The notes: a model not told the origin generated them from the letters alone. 64,000 bases of DNA from Rivularia sp. MS3 (GCA_019192545.1 JAHCMI010000024.1:1-64000), one strand, 5' to 3'. Positions 29,564 to 38,660 are shown, counted from the stretch's first letter. Numbers and translations are program-made.

Positions 29564-29593
29564 TTTGTAGTAAGGAATTAATTCCTTACTACA
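29564..29593 (+). terminator. Perfect 30-bp palindrome after pfkB-type gene
   Basis: TTGTAGTAAGGAATT is followed at once by its exact reverse complement, starting 4 bases after the stop codon. As RNA it folds into a strong hairpin. The following GCTTTAATAT is only weakly U-rich, so it may end transcription, stabilise the 3' end, or be a repeat. Confidence 0.45.
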
Positions 29594-29622
29594 AGCTTTA
29601 ATATAAAATCAGATATTTTCAA

Positions 29623-29961
29623 ATGCCAACCTACAAAGTACGGTTAATCAACCAAGAAATCGGATTAGATCGCATCATCGAAGTACCACAAAACGAATAT
29701 ATATTAGATATTGCTGAAGACGAAAATATCCGCTTACCTTCTGGGTGTAAACAAGGTAATTGCTCAGCTTGTGTAGCAAAAGTAATCAGTGGAAAAATTG
29801 ACCAAAGCGAACAAACTTTTCTTAATAACCAAGAAATAGAAGCTGGTTATACTATCACTTGTGTTGCTTATCCTTTATCCGATTGCACCCTACAAACTCA
29901 TCAAGAGCAAGTTTTATATAACTCTTCCCTTTACTTTAAATCTAATAGTTCAAAATCATAA
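29623..29961 (+). CDS. Plant-type [2Fe-2S] ferredoxin
   Basis: Protein of 112 residues. Cys42, Cys47, Cys50 and Cys80 have the exact C-x4-C-x2-C-x29-C spacing of plant-type ferredoxins (SGCKQGNCSACV ... TITCVAYP). It is longer at the C terminus by about 12 residues (EQVLYNSSLYFKSNSSKS) than the classical PetF, and its surface differs, so it is more likely a specialised soluble one-electron carrier than the main photosynthetic one. The partner is unknown; PfkB upstream gives no clue. Confidence 0.9.
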   Translation: MPTYKVRLINQEIGLDRIIEVPQNEYILDIAEDENIRLPSGCKQGNCSACVAKVISGKIDQSEQTFLNNQEIEAGYTITCVAYPLSDCTLQTHQEQVLYNSSLYFKSNSSKS

Positions 29962-30205
29962 TACTGCAACTTAATATACATAAATTATCAGCTAGTAGTT
30001 GACTTACGAGTTAAGAAATCACACCGACAATTTAATACTCCTTAACATTAGTGTAATCTTTGATTTTCAATGCTCAATGCCCTATTCCCCATTCCCTACC
30101 TTTCGATATAAACCAAATCTATCTTGTTAGAGAGGTTTGCTTAGACATAATTGTTCACTATATATATAAGAGTTCAAAAGACAATTTTTCTTTTAGGTAC
30201 AGATT

Positions 30206-30598
30206 ATGTTAGGCATATTTTTAACAACCTTAGCAACTGCATTAAGCTTGCTAATTGTAGACATAGTAGTTCCAGGCGTGAACTTAGCTAACTTCCCATC
30301 AGCAATGATTGCTGGTTTAGTAATTGGTTTAGTAAATGGTTCCATCAAGCCTATTATTTCTACCCTTTCCTTACCAGTTAACTTATTAACATTGGGAGCT
30401 TTTTCGCTTGTAGTTAACGGCTTTTGCTTCTGGTTAGCAGCAGCTTTAACTCCTGGATTCGCAGTAAGCGGACTTATCGCTTTCTTCGTTGGTCCCGTTA
30501 TCTTATCTTTAGGTAACACCTTTATCAGTAACTACTTTGTAGAAAGAAATCTTCTTGCAGGTAAAGCAAACAATAATGCTGAATTACCTTCTAGCTAA
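30206..30598 (+). CDS. Phage_holin_4_2-family membrane protein
   Basis: Integral membrane protein of 130 residues with four hydrophobic helices (LTTLATALSLLIVDIVV, MIAGLVIGLVNG, LTLGAFSLVVNGFCFWLAA, ISGLIAFFVGPVILSLG-like). The pattern with GLVNGSIKPIISTLSLPVNLLTLG is typical of the holin_4_2/YvlD-type family, common as a chromosomal gene in cyanobacteria and often linked to envelope stress. There are no phage genes nearby, so lysis is not implied. A YqaE-type gene follows 106 bases later. Confidence 0.85.
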   Translation: MLGIFLTTLATALSLLIVDIVVPGVNLANFPSAMIAGLVIGLVNGSIKPIISTLSLPVNLLTLGAFSLVVNGFCFWLAAALTPGFAVSGLIAFFVGPVILSLGNTFISNYFVERNLLAGKANNNAELPSS

Positions 30599-30704
30599 TT
30601 AATAGATTTTTAATTAATAACCAAAATGTATCTTTAGATAGAATTATAAATTTTGGTTAGCCTCAATCACTTCAATTAACTGTAATTCAAAAGGTCAAAA
30701 AACT

Positions 30705-30875
30705 ATGAAACTTTTACTTGGTTTACTCGTACCCCCCGTTGGTATTTTCTTAACTTATGGAGTTGGTCCTACATTATTTATTAATATCGGATTAACTTTA
30801 TTAGGATGGCTTCCCGGAAGTATTCACGCTATATGGGCAATTTCTAAGCATAATGAAATGGAAAGAAGCGTATAA
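30705..30875 (+). CDS. YqaE/Pmp3-family small membrane protein
   Basis: Protein of 56 residues. The sequence MKLLLGLLVPPVGIFLTYG, two hydrophobic helices and the loop GWLPGSIHAIWAI match the YqaE/Pmp3 proteolipid family (PF01679 pattern PP.G......G......N..LT.LG..PG..HA.Y). Members help keep membrane potential and respond to salt or cold stress. It lies between the holin-like gene and a good terminator (30920-30943), so the two small membrane genes may form an operon. Confidence 0.88.
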   Translation: MKLLLGLLVPPVGIFLTYGVGPTLFINIGLTLLGWLPGSIHAIWAISKHNEMERSV

Positions 30876-30919
30876 TTTTTCCGTCTCATGCGAGCAAGAA
30901 TTTAATATAGGATACTGGG

Positions 30920-30943
30920 GGGTGGATAATTTTCCACCCTTTT
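30920..30943 (+). terminator. Terminator after YqaE gene
   Basis: GGGTGG (30920-30925) and CCACCC (30934-30939) form a 6-bp GC-rich stem, flanked by further Gs, followed by TTTT. Confidence 0.65.
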
Positions 30944-31243
30944 AGTTTGAACAATGTAATATAAGTTTGCTGATATAAAAATATACCGCTTTTCACTTAG
31001 AGAATGTTTGAGAAGTATAGTTTTTATAATTCTGGGAAGATTCCCCCTTCCCTTAAAAAAAAGGGGGTTAAATTTTCCCAACTTAGGGAGTTATTAAAAG
31101 CTTCAAGTATAATCAATCTGTAGCTTTCAAAACATCCTAATTATGTTCAAAATTAAAAAGACGTTGCAATGCAACGCCTCTACATAAATATTCATACCTT
31201 ATCAAACAACCAGAAAATATTGGTTATTTGTTGATTGATTTAT
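30944..31243. repeat. Intergenic dispersed elements
   Basis: No gene is seen. Bases 31041-31070 contain CCCCC...GGGGG with an A-rich loop, a hairpin element common in these genomes. CGTTGCA-A-TGCAACG (31163-31177) is a perfect palindrome. Both lie at the convergent end between the YqaE gene and the coiled-coil gene and may serve as terminators. Confidence 0.5.
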
Positions 31244-32008
31244 TTACTTCTCTTTTAACCATTCAGCAGTAGTTAAAAGCAACTCTCTTAACTTTTGTTT
31301 TAGCTGACGCTCTTTTTTCGCTAATGAAGTACCAGCTTCAGCAAGTTTTGTATCCATATCAGAATGCTTATCTTTAACCTGAGTAACTACTTCTTCTCCT
31401 TGGGGACGAGCTTTTTCGTACCAGGTTTTAGCATCGTTTAGAAAAGTTTGTACGTTATCACCATCACCACCATAACGAGCCGCTAAATTAGCTCTTACAA
31501 CAGCTAATTGTGCCTGTAATTGAGCGTAGCGTTTCTTTAACAAAGAAACTTCTTCGCTATTTTTTATTGATTCAACAGCAGATTTAATTGCAGTTTGAGC
31601 TTCAACAGATTTTTCTTGAGTAGTGTCTTGAATCTCTGTCAAAATACCATCAACTTCCTGCTGAATTTTATCTTCTTCTTCATCTATTTGAGCCTGTAGT
31701 AACTTAACTTCTGATTGAGTTTTATTTAAAGCTTCCCGACGTTTGCTATCAACAGCTTCCACAGCACCTTCAATAGATGCAGTAATTTCTTCTTTGATTT
31801 CGCTACCTTTTCCTTGTAAGCTTTCAGCTACAGCCGAAACAGCATCTTTAACAAGTACTCGAAGTTCCACCGAACCTTGTTTAAATTCCGAAACAACTCC
31901 ACCGACAGCAAGTCTAACAATTTCTCGAATTCTATCAACTCTTTGCTGTCCGGTTTCTTTTACTTGTTGCAAGTCTGTTTTAATTTGTTCTTTGATATTG
32001 TCAGCCAT
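31244..32008 (-). CDS. Coiled-coil, apolipoprotein-like protein of unknown function
   Basis: Protein of 254 residues, hydrophilic and almost wholly helical, without signal peptide. Residues about 1-60 contain an amphipathic stretch (IREIVRLAVGGVVSEFKQGSVELRVLVKDAVSAVAE); residues 75-170 are a heptad coiled coil rich in E, K and Q (SEVKLLQAQIDEEEDKIQQE). The tail (KKERQLKQKLRELLLTTAEWLKEK) is amphipathic too. The pattern suggests a soluble protein that lies on membranes or forms filaments. I recognise it as a type seen in filamentous cyanobacteria but know no function. It opposes the holin/YqaE pair. Confidence 0.7.
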   Translation of the reverse strand: MADNIKEQIKTDLQQVKETGQQRVDRIREIVRLAVGGVVSEFKQGSVELRVLVKDAVSAVAESLQGKGSEIKEEITASIEGAVEAVDSKRREALNKTQSEVKLLQAQIDEEEDKIQQEVDGILTEIQDTTQEKSVEAQTAIKSAVESIKNSEEVSLLKKRYAQLQAQLAVVRANLAARYGGDGDNVQTFLNDAKTWYEKARPQGEEVVTQVKDKHSDMDTKLAEAGTSLAKKERQLKQKLRELLLTTAEWLKEK

Positions 32009-32274
32009 ATTCTATACCTATGCAAATAATTTAGAAAATTTTATTGACATATTGTTGCCTCTATATAGTGACGTACTAGTTTATAGAAGTGCTACATCCT
32101 TTAGATAGAAAATAGTAATAAAAATTGAATATATTCCATAAGATGTATATTTGATACTTGAGAATAGATAATTGGTATATAGCCGCTTTGATAAATCAAC
32201 CAAAAATAGTAAATAATAATTAAATGATAAAATTAAAAATATCTTTCCTATAGTTAATGTTTTTATGTATCAAA

Positions 32275-32622
32275 ATGAGAAGTTTGATTAAATTTGTCAT
32301 ATTTACAGTTTTATTATTGGTAATTTATCTGCAACAACCACTTTTAGCAGATACAGTCGATAAAGCAAGCGGTGCAAAAGTATTTTCAGCAAATTGCGCT
32401 GGTTGTCATATTAATGGAGGTAACATAATTCGACGCGGTAAAAACTTGAAAATGAGAGCTTTGAAAAAATATAAAATGGATTCCGTTGAAGCGATTTCTA
32501 ATATTGTCACATACGGTAAAAATAATATGTCAGCTTACAAAGACCGTTTAAGCGAATCAGAAATACAAGCTGTATCTACTTATGTTTTAAAGCAAGCTGA
32601 AAATAATTGGCGAAAACAATAG
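32275..32622 (+). CDS. Cytochrome c6-family protein, c6B/c6C-like
   Basis: Lumenal or periplasmic monohaem cytochrome. The ATG at 32275 gives a good signal peptide (MRSLIKFVIFTVLLLVIYL, cleavage near LLADT); the ATG at 32257 would add six residues. The haem motif is CAGCH and the axial Met lies in GKNNMSAY. In canonical c6 (PetJ) the segment reads AI..QV..GKN.MPAF; here it is AISNIVTYGKNNMSAY, so the conserved Gln is Ile, and MPAF is MSAY. That Gln is known to set the high midpoint potential; its loss is the mark of the low-potential c6A/c6B/c6C group. So it is probably not the plastocyanin substitute. A P450 gene follows after 79 bases. Confidence 0.88.
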   Translation: MRSLIKFVIFTVLLLVIYLQQPLLADTVDKASGAKVFSANCAGCHINGGNIIRRGKNLKMRALKKYKMDSVEAISNIVTYGKNNMSAYKDRLSESEIQAVSTYVLKQAENNWRKQ

Positions 32623-32701
32623 ACAGTTATGAGTTAGGAGTGAGGAGTTAGAAATTAATAGTTAGGAATGATTTTATTACTCAACCTCTAACCTTTAACC
32701 G

Positions 32702-34180
32702 ATGACAACTACTTATCTACCAAAATTAAACGTTCCCGGACCTAGGGTGCATCCAATTTTAGGACGTTTACCGATGATTTTAGGTTTTGCTAAGGATTCT
32801 ATCGGATATACTCGCCATTTATTTGAGACTTATGGTTCGGTGGTTTCAATGGTAGCAGGTGGTGGTACTCATATATATTCACCGCTTGCGGAATGCCCCG
32901 GTACGGTTTTTACTTGCGGCGCTCAAAACGTCCGTCAAGTTACCAGCCAGCACGAAGTTTATTATAAATATCCCTTGTCGGGGATGATATATAGCAAGCA
33001 TAACGATTCAAAACGCACCGAACCTCTCAAGCATTTTGGTGTTGGTTTATTTGGTGTAAATGGCGCTACTCACCGGCAACATCGCCAACTTTTGATGCCA
33101 GCTTTTCACAAGCAGCGTATCGATTCTTACCGCTCGGACATGATTGCTATTACTCAATCGGTACTCAAACAATTAACAATAGATAAACCGGTTGATATCG
33201 CTCAAATAATGCGGTTGCTGACTCTTCGGGTAGCGACTAAAACTTTATTTGGTAGCGATGTTGGTCAAACAGGTGCCAAAACCGGAGAGATATTACAACA
33301 AGCACTAGCAATAAATGGAAAATTGGCGGTTGCACTTTTACCTTTTGATATTCGGGGACTTCCATACCATCATTTACTCAATTTATTCGCGCAACTCGAT
33401 GATGAAATGCGGGATTTAATTCGCTTCAAACAAGCAAATAATATAGATAATGGCGACGTACTTTCAATGCTTATTCAAGCACGAGATGCTCAAACAGGTT
33501 TAACTTTAAGTGAAGATGAACTTTTAGGACATGCAGGAGTTATCTTTGCAGCAGGACATGAAACCAGCGCCAATGCACTCACCTGGACGCTATTTCTACT
33601 TTCGCAACATCCCCAAATAGCCCAAGACGTATTCGATGAACTGCAAAGCGTATTAAATGGAGAAGCACCAACGGTAGAACAATTACAAAAATTGCCTTTA
33701 TTAGAAAGAGTAATTAAAGAAAGTATGCGCGTATTAACTCCTGTACCTTGGAATGCTCGTATTACCTCCCAAGCAACCGAACTCGGAGGTTACGAATTAC
33801 CTAAAGGAACGGAAGTTTTTGTCAGCATTTACCAAACTCATCACTTACCTGAAATTTACTCCCAGCCAGAAAAATTCAACCCTCAGAGATGGGAAACATT
33901 TGAACCCACAATGTTTGAATACAACCCCTTTAGCGCCGGAAGTCGTATTTGTATTGGTGCCGGTTTTGCCATGATGGAAATCAAAATCGTATTATCAATG
34001 TTATTGCAAAAATACCGCTTAGAATATATCCCTCAGCAAACGATAAATCGTTCCGGCAATATTGTCATGGCACCAAAAAACGGTATAAAAATGATAGTTC
34101 GTCAACAAGATTACAATTTCACCCAAGGAGTCGGTGGAGTCAAAGGGAACGTCCGCGAAATGGTTGAATTACCTCAGTGA
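32702..34180 (+). CDS. Cytochrome P450
   Basis: Haem monooxygenase of 492 residues, without N-terminal anchor, hence soluble. The I-helix oxygen-binding motif is AAGHETS, the K-helix ExxR is ESMR, and the haem loop FSAGSRICIG carries Cys417. These are all intact. The N-terminal PGPRVHPILGRLP is the proline-rich start seen in many class I/IV-like bacterial P450s. It does not look like the usual CYP110 of Nostocales at the N terminus. No ferredoxin reductase is adjacent, but a c-type cytochrome gene lies just upstream. Substrate (fatty acid, terpenoid or carotenoid) is unknown. Confidence 0.93.
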   Translation: MTTTYLPKLNVPGPRVHPILGRLPMILGFAKDSIGYTRHLFETYGSVVSMVAGGGTHIYSPLAECPGTVFTCGAQNVRQVTSQHEVYYKYPLSGMIYSKHNDSKRTEPLKHFGVGLFGVNGATHRQHRQLLMPAFHKQRIDSYRSDMIAITQSVLKQLTIDKPVDIAQIMRLLTLRVATKTLFGSDVGQTGAKTGEILQQALAINGKLAVALLPFDIRGLPYHHLLNLFAQLDDEMRDLIRFKQANNIDNGDVLSMLIQARDAQTGLTLSEDELLGHAGVIFAAGHETSANALTWTLFLLSQHPQIAQDVFDELQSVLNGEAPTVEQLQKLPLLERVIKESMRVLTPVPWNARITSQATELGGYELPKGTEVFVSIYQTHHLPEIYSQPEKFNPQRWETFEPTMFEYNPFSAGSRICIGAGFAMMEIKIVLSMLLQKYRLEYIPQQTINRSGNIVMAPKNGIKMIVRQQDYNFTQGVGGVKGNVREMVELPQ

Positions 34181-34265
34181 AGATTAGATACGAAACAGAG
34201 CTTTCTTATTATGATGCTAGGAAAAAACCGCTTCCTGACACTGGGATAAAATATGAGTTTCAACT

Positions 34266-34871
34266 ATGTTAGTTTTGAAGTCGAAAAATTTTCAAAAACA
34301 TATTTCATCGTATAAGATTGTGAACAATAAAGGCGTAACAGTTTGGTTAACAGGTTTGAGTGGTGCGGGTAAAAGCACAATTGCCAGACATATCGAAAAA
34401 GAACTTAAGGCTCGGAATCGTCAAGTTGAAGTTTTGGATGGGGATTTAATTAGAACTTGGCTGTCTCAAGGATTGGGTTTTAGTAAAAAAGACCGCGATA
34501 TAAACGTGCGTCGGGTAGGATTTGTAGCTAATTTGCTCAGTCGCAATGGTGTTATAGTTATTGCTGCCACTATCAGCCCTTACCAAGATATTAGAGATGA
34601 AATCCGAGCCATTAACAAAAATTTTATCGAGGTTTATGTTAATGCTCCTTTAGAAATATGTGAAGCCCGAGATGTCAAGGGATTATATGCAAAAGCCAGA
34701 GCCGGAGAAATTAAAGGTTTTACAGGTATTGACGATCCATACGAGGTTCCCATGAACCCTGAAGTTATTTGTGAAAGTGGGAAGGAAACTGTTGAAGAGA
34801 GTGCTGGTAAAGTGATTCGGGCTTTGGAGGAGTTAGGCTATCTTCAGGTGGCTGCTGAGTCTCTGAGTTAG
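34266..34871 (+). CDS. cysC: Adenylyl-sulfate kinase
   Basis: Enzyme of 201 residues that phosphorylates adenylyl sulfate (APS) to PAPS in sulfate assimilation. The P-loop is GLSGAGKST, then LDGDLIRTWLSQGLGFSKKDRDINVRRVGFVA (the APS-binding region), ISPYQDIRDEIR and GLYAKARAGEIKGFTGIDDPYE. The protein has about 20 extra N-terminal residues before TVWLTGLSG; ATG 34266 is the only plausible start. It stands 85 bases after the P450 and no other cys gene is near. Confidence 0.95.
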   Translation: MLVLKSKNFQKHISSYKIVNNKGVTVWLTGLSGAGKSTIARHIEKELKARNRQVEVLDGDLIRTWLSQGLGFSKKDRDINVRRVGFVANLLSRNGVIVIAATISPYQDIRDEIRAINKNFIEVYVNAPLEICEARDVKGLYAKARAGEIKGFTGIDDPYEVPMNPEVICESGKETVEESAGKVIRALEELGYLQVAAESLS

Positions 34872-34986
34872 CTAGTTGCTTGTAGCTTTTGCGTGAAAAC
34901 GGCAATATGTTAATAGTACTTATAAACTATTAATAGAGCGCGATCGCCAACAATCTTTCTTCTGTCTGCTCTGCCATGAACCATAA

Positions 34987-35163
34987 ACAAAAGGTAGTTA
35001 TAAAGGAATCGAACGCTTGTGGTTACGCTGGTACGACATTAATAATAATTGGCTGCTAACTCCCGCAGAACAAGAACGTCAAGGAGCCGAACAAGAAAGT
35101 CAAAGAGCCGAGCGTTTAGCTGCAAAACTGCGAGAATTAGGCGTTAACCCCGCTGAATTGTAA
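34987..35163 (+). pseudogene. Remnant of a Uma2-family (DUF820) gene, C-terminal end
   Basis: The frame ending at the TAA 35161-35163 reads YKGIERLWLRWYD and then LLTPAEQERQGAEQ, AERLAAKLRELGVNPAEL, the characteristic C-terminal tail of Uma2 putative endonuclease proteins of cyanobacteria. A stop lies at 34984, and no start codon or catalytic PD-(D/E)xK part is found upstream, so only about 58 codons remain. It fills the gap between cysC and tldD; the rest of 34872-35385 shows no gene. Confidence 0.75.
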
Positions 35164-35385
35164 AGACGCGATTATTGCGTGTTGACATCGCTTATCTACA
35201 ACTATGTAACAAATTGTATATTTTTCTCTTGCTTCCTGGTTGTATCTAGTTCGGTTACAACACTAACAACATCATATATATTAGCTAAGATGATACACAG
35301 CCCCGTTAGAGGTTTGTTGTATTTTCTCATAATAAGAACTGCAATAATTAACTAAAAATAACGCCCCTCCACCAAAAGGTAACTC

Positions 35386-36858
35386 ATGCAAACAAGTACT
35401 CTGCTTCTTTCCAAACAGCTTCCCAATCTGCAATACTCTTCTACACAAGAGCAGTTTGATGAAACTTGGGCAGCACCTTTGTCTACTCTCTTAGGTTTAG
35501 GACGTGCTGCGGGCGCTGACTTTCTCGAATTCTTCTTAGAGCGTGTAAATTATATTAGTTGCTTAGCAGAAGAGGACACTATTACCAGCATTACTCCTCG
35601 TCTTTCTACTGGTGCCGGAGTTAGGGTGTTTCGCGGTAAAGCTGATTGCTACGTTAGTACAAATGATATTTCGTTTAATGGTTTAAAGGCGGCTTTAGAA
35701 AAAGCTTTGGCTATTGTGGGATTGCAATTGCCAGCGCCAAATGCTTTTATCCCCGAAATTAATCTGGAACTATTTAGAGACTATGCATCAAGCAGAGGCA
35801 AGATTGCATGGTTGCCTTTATGTACTACCATGCGAGAAATGGGAGAAGTCTTGCTTGATAGTACCAATCAGCTAAAGCAAAAAGCTAGCCATATTCAATC
35901 CCGCCGTGCTTCTTATTTCCGCGATTGGCAGGAAGTTTTAGTTGCTGCTAGCGATGGAACTTTTGCCCGCGATATCCGCTTAACTCAATCAGTAGCATTG
36001 AGTTTGTTGTGTGCTGATGGCGCACATCGCAGTTCTATAGCCGAGCGTGGCGGTAACACTAGCGACCCTAATTTTCTCAAAACTTGGGATTTCCAACAAG
36101 CAGCAGAAAAAATCAGCGAATCTGCTGGAAAAATGCTTTACGCTGACTATGTAGATTCAGGTAATTATCCGATTATTATGGCGAATCACTTCGGTGGAGT
36201 AATTTTTCACGAAGCTTGCGGACACTTACTTGAAACTACTCAAATAGAACGTAATACCACTCCTTTTGCTAATAAAAAAGGTGAAAAAATTGCTCATGAA
36301 GCTTTAACAGCTTGGGATGAGGGACGTACCGATAATGCCTTTGGCACCATCGATATGGATGACGAAGGTATGCCAGCCCAAAGAACATTATTAATTGAAA
36401 AAGGGATTCTTAAAAATTTCTTGGCAGATAGAACTGGTTCGGTACGTACCGGGCATCCGAGAACTGGTAGCGGAAGAAGACAGAATTTTACTTATGCTGC
36501 GGCTAGCCGGATGCGAAATACTTATATTGCTACCGGCGAACATTCCATTGATGATTTGTTTGCCTCTATTGATAAAGGTATTTACTGTAAGAAAATGGGC
36601 GGTGGTAGCGTCGGTGCCACTGGTGAATTTAATTTCGGCGTAGAGGAAGCCTATTTGATTGAAAACGGTAAAATGACTAAGCCTTTGAAAGGAGCTATTT
36701 TGATTGGCGAAGCTCAAGAAATTATGAATAAAATTTCCATGTGTTCGAGCGATTTATCTTTAGCTCCGGGTTTCTGCGGCTCTGTTAGTGGTAGCATTTA
36801 TACTACTGTAGGACAACCACATATCAAAGTTGATTCGATTACCGTTGGCGGACGTTAA
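35386..36858 (+). CDS. tldD: TldD/PmbA-family metalloprotease, TldD subunit
   Basis: Protein of 490 residues. The zinc motif HExxxH is present as HEACGH (His275, Glu276, His280), and the C terminus has the conserved [25 protein letters not shown]. TldD and TldE form a heterodimeric protease that trims unfolded peptides and matures some ribosomal peptides. The partner gene (36991-38334) follows after 132 bases of short tandem repeats. No RiPP precursor is visible nearby, so a general peptidase role is likely. Confidence 0.93.
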   Translation: MQTSTLLLSKQLPNLQYSSTQEQFDETWAAPLSTLLGLGRAAGADFLEFFLERVNYISCLAEEDTITSITPRLSTGAGVRVFRGKADCYVSTNDISFNGLKAALEKALAIVGLQLPAPNAFIPEINLELFRDYASSRGKIAWLPLCTTMREMGEVLLDSTNQLKQKASHIQSRRASYFRDWQEVLVAASDGTFARDIRLTQSVALSLLCADGAHRSSIAERGGNTSDPNFLKTWDFQQAAEKISESAGKMLYADYVDSGNYPIIMANHFGGVIFHEACGHLLETTQIERNTTPFANKKGEKIAHEALTAWDEGRTDNAFGTIDMDDEGMPAQRTLLIEKGILKNFLADRTGSVRTGHPRTGSGRRQNFTYAAASRMRNTYIATGEHSIDDLFASIDKGIYCKKMGGGSVGATGEFNFGVEEAYLIENGKMTKPLKGAILIGEAQEIMNKISMCSSDLSLAPGFCGSVSGSIYTTVGQPHIKVDSITVGGR

Positions 36859-36990
36859 AGAGAGTTAGGGGTTAGGAGTTAGGAGTTAGGAGTTAGGAGT
36901 TATCCCTTCATTTTTCCCCAATTCCTAATTCCCTATGCCCTATTCCCTATTTTCCATTCCCTATTCCCTATTCTCTATTCATTAATAATT
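36859..36990. repeat. Short tandem repeats between tldD and tldE
   Basis: GTTAGGA heptamers follow each other from about 36869 to 36900, and CCCTATT-type units from about 36928 to 36979. These are the short tandemly repeated sequences typical of heterocystous cyanobacteria. Confidence 0.85.
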
Positions 36991-38334
36991 ATGTCTAACA
37001 TCCAGGAAATAGCAGCTTCTGCTAAAGAAAGTGCCGATAAAATTGGTATCAAAAAGTTTGATATTTATGGCTCGGCAGTAGATTCAACTAGCGTCCAAGT
37101 TGACAACGGCGAGCCAAAGCAAGTGAAAGCAACCTTACTTTCTGGTGTCACCGTGCGAGTATGGAATCAAAATAATACAATGGGTGTCACTAGTACTACA
37201 GATATCGATCCCAAAGGATTAGAATTAGCTTTAAAAACTGCATTTGAGGCTAGCTCATTTGGTGTTAAAGAAAATGTACCCGATTTTAGTCCCGAAGCTA
37301 AAACCCCAATAAATAACGGTAAATCTCACGAGCAGGCAACTCAAGCACCCGTTTCATCTTTAATAGATAGTTTGTTAGCAGCAGAAAAAGAAGTGCTTGC
37401 ATCTCATGAAGCGATAAAAGGAGTACCTTATAATTCTTTATCGCAAAGAGAAATTGACAGATTTTATCTTAATAGTGATGGTGCAATAAGAGCCGAATCT
37501 CATTCTTTAGCTTCAGTGTTTCTTTACAGTAAAACCGAGCAAGAAGGAAGAAAACCTCGCAGTGCGGGTGCCTTTAGAATCAGTCACGGTATGAATGATT
37601 TAGATATCGATGGCTGCATCAAGGAAACTGCCGAAAAAACTATCAGCCATTTGAACTATCGAAAAATTCCTACTGGTAAATACATGGTTGTGTTTTCTCC
37701 AGATGCTTTTTTAAGCTTGTTGGGTGCTTTTTCTAATTTGTTTAACGCTCAAAGTATTCTTGATAAACAAAGTTTATCTAATCCCGACGATATAGGTAAG
37801 GAGATTGCTTCTCCTTTGCTTTCGCTGTACGATGATGCACTTCATTCAGCAAATATTGGTGCTGAAACTTTTGATGGAGAAGGAACTCCCACTCGTCGAA
37901 TATCGTTAATTGAAAGTGGAGTTTTGAAGAGTTTTCTTCATAGTGCGGGTACAGCGAAACGAATGAATGCTCAACCTACAGGCAATGCCAATATCGGCGC
38001 AAAAGTAACTGTTAGCCCCAATTTCTATCACGTTTTTGCAAGTAAAGCACCGGAGCAAGAGTTAAGTTTGGAAACTGCTGAAAATGTAGTTTTAGTTGAT
38101 GATTTACAGGCACTGCACGCAGGAGTAAGGGCTTTACAAGGTTCATTCTCTTTACCGTTTGATGGTTGGTTGATAAATAAAGGAGAAAAAACCAGTATTG
38201 ATTCAGCAACTATAGCTGGAGATTTTTGCGAACTTCTTAAATCAATTGTGTTTGTAGAGAAAGAAGAAGAATTAACTCCTGGAGGAGTTTGCCCTCGTAT
38301 TTGGGTGGAAGGTTTATCGATTACCGGCGAATAA
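36991..38334 (+). CDS. tldE: TldD/PmbA-family protein, TldE (PmbA) subunit
   Basis: Protein of 447 residues, homologous to TldD but lacking HExxxH, as expected for TldE. Family features are DKIGIKKFDIYGSAVDSTSVQVDNG cut at the N terminus, SAGTAKRMNAQPTGNANIG and GVRALQGSFSLPFDGWLI near the end. It forms the inactive half of the TldDE protease and helps grip the peptide. It sits after tldD in the same direction. Confidence 0.9.
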   Translation: MSNIQEIAASAKESADKIGIKKFDIYGSAVDSTSVQVDNGEPKQVKATLLSGVTVRVWNQNNTMGVTSTTDIDPKGLELALKTAFEASSFGVKENVPDFSPEAKTPINNGKSHEQATQAPVSSLIDSLLAAEKEVLASHEAIKGVPYNSLSQREIDRFYLNSDGAIRAESHSLASVFLYSKTEQEGRKPRSAGAFRISHGMNDLDIDGCIKETAEKTISHLNYRKIPTGKYMVVFSPDAFLSLLGAFSNLFNAQSILDKQSLSNPDDIGKEIASPLLSLYDDALHSANIGAETFDGEGTPTRRISLIESGVLKSFLHSAGTAKRMNAQPTGNANIGAKVTVSPNFYHVFASKAPEQELSLETAENVVLVDDLQALHAGVRALQGSFSLPFDGWLINKGEKTSIDSATIAGDFCELLKSIVFVEKEEELTPGGVCPRIWVEGLSITGE

Positions 38335-38660
38335 TTAAGTAATTTTAATCAGATCGATTCTTCTTATCCTCTTCCTCCGCGCCCTCTGCGTGTTCTGCGT
38401 TTTTTTACAAGCGCTCTTAACCCCTCATAACTTATATGGTGAAGTATTAGTACTCCACAACATTAATGAAAGCGGGGTTAGAAGTCGCTACGTAGGTTGG
38501 GTGAAGCGTGCGGCGAGCGCGTTTCCGATAGGACATAGCGCCACGAACACGCGGATGTTGGGTTACACTGCGTTTCACCCAACCTACCTTCTTTCATTGC
38601 TTTACCCCTCATAACTTATATGGTGGAGTATTAGTATTTCACTACATTAATTGAGGGGTT
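38335..38660. repeat. Direct repeats flanking a palindromic element
   Basis: Bases 38421-38475 and 38606-38660 are direct copies of about 55 bases (CTCATAACTTATATGGTG, then AGTATTAGTA and ending GGGGTT). Between them, TAGGTTGGGTGAAGCG (38493-38508) and its inverted partner CACCCAACCTACCTT (38576-38590) bound a palindromic element. A third partial copy of the direct repeat is at 8651-8680. Bases 38361-38402 match the CGCGCCCTCTGCG element. A 74-codon frame (38390-38614) across this area is not a gene. Confidence 0.7.

Noticed and set aside
30206-30598. Prophage remnant because of a holin-family hit
   Set aside because: No other phage-like gene is present; this family is common as a normal chromosomal gene.
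38390-38614. 74-codon frame after tldE
   Set aside because: It runs through dispersed repeats and a palindrome.
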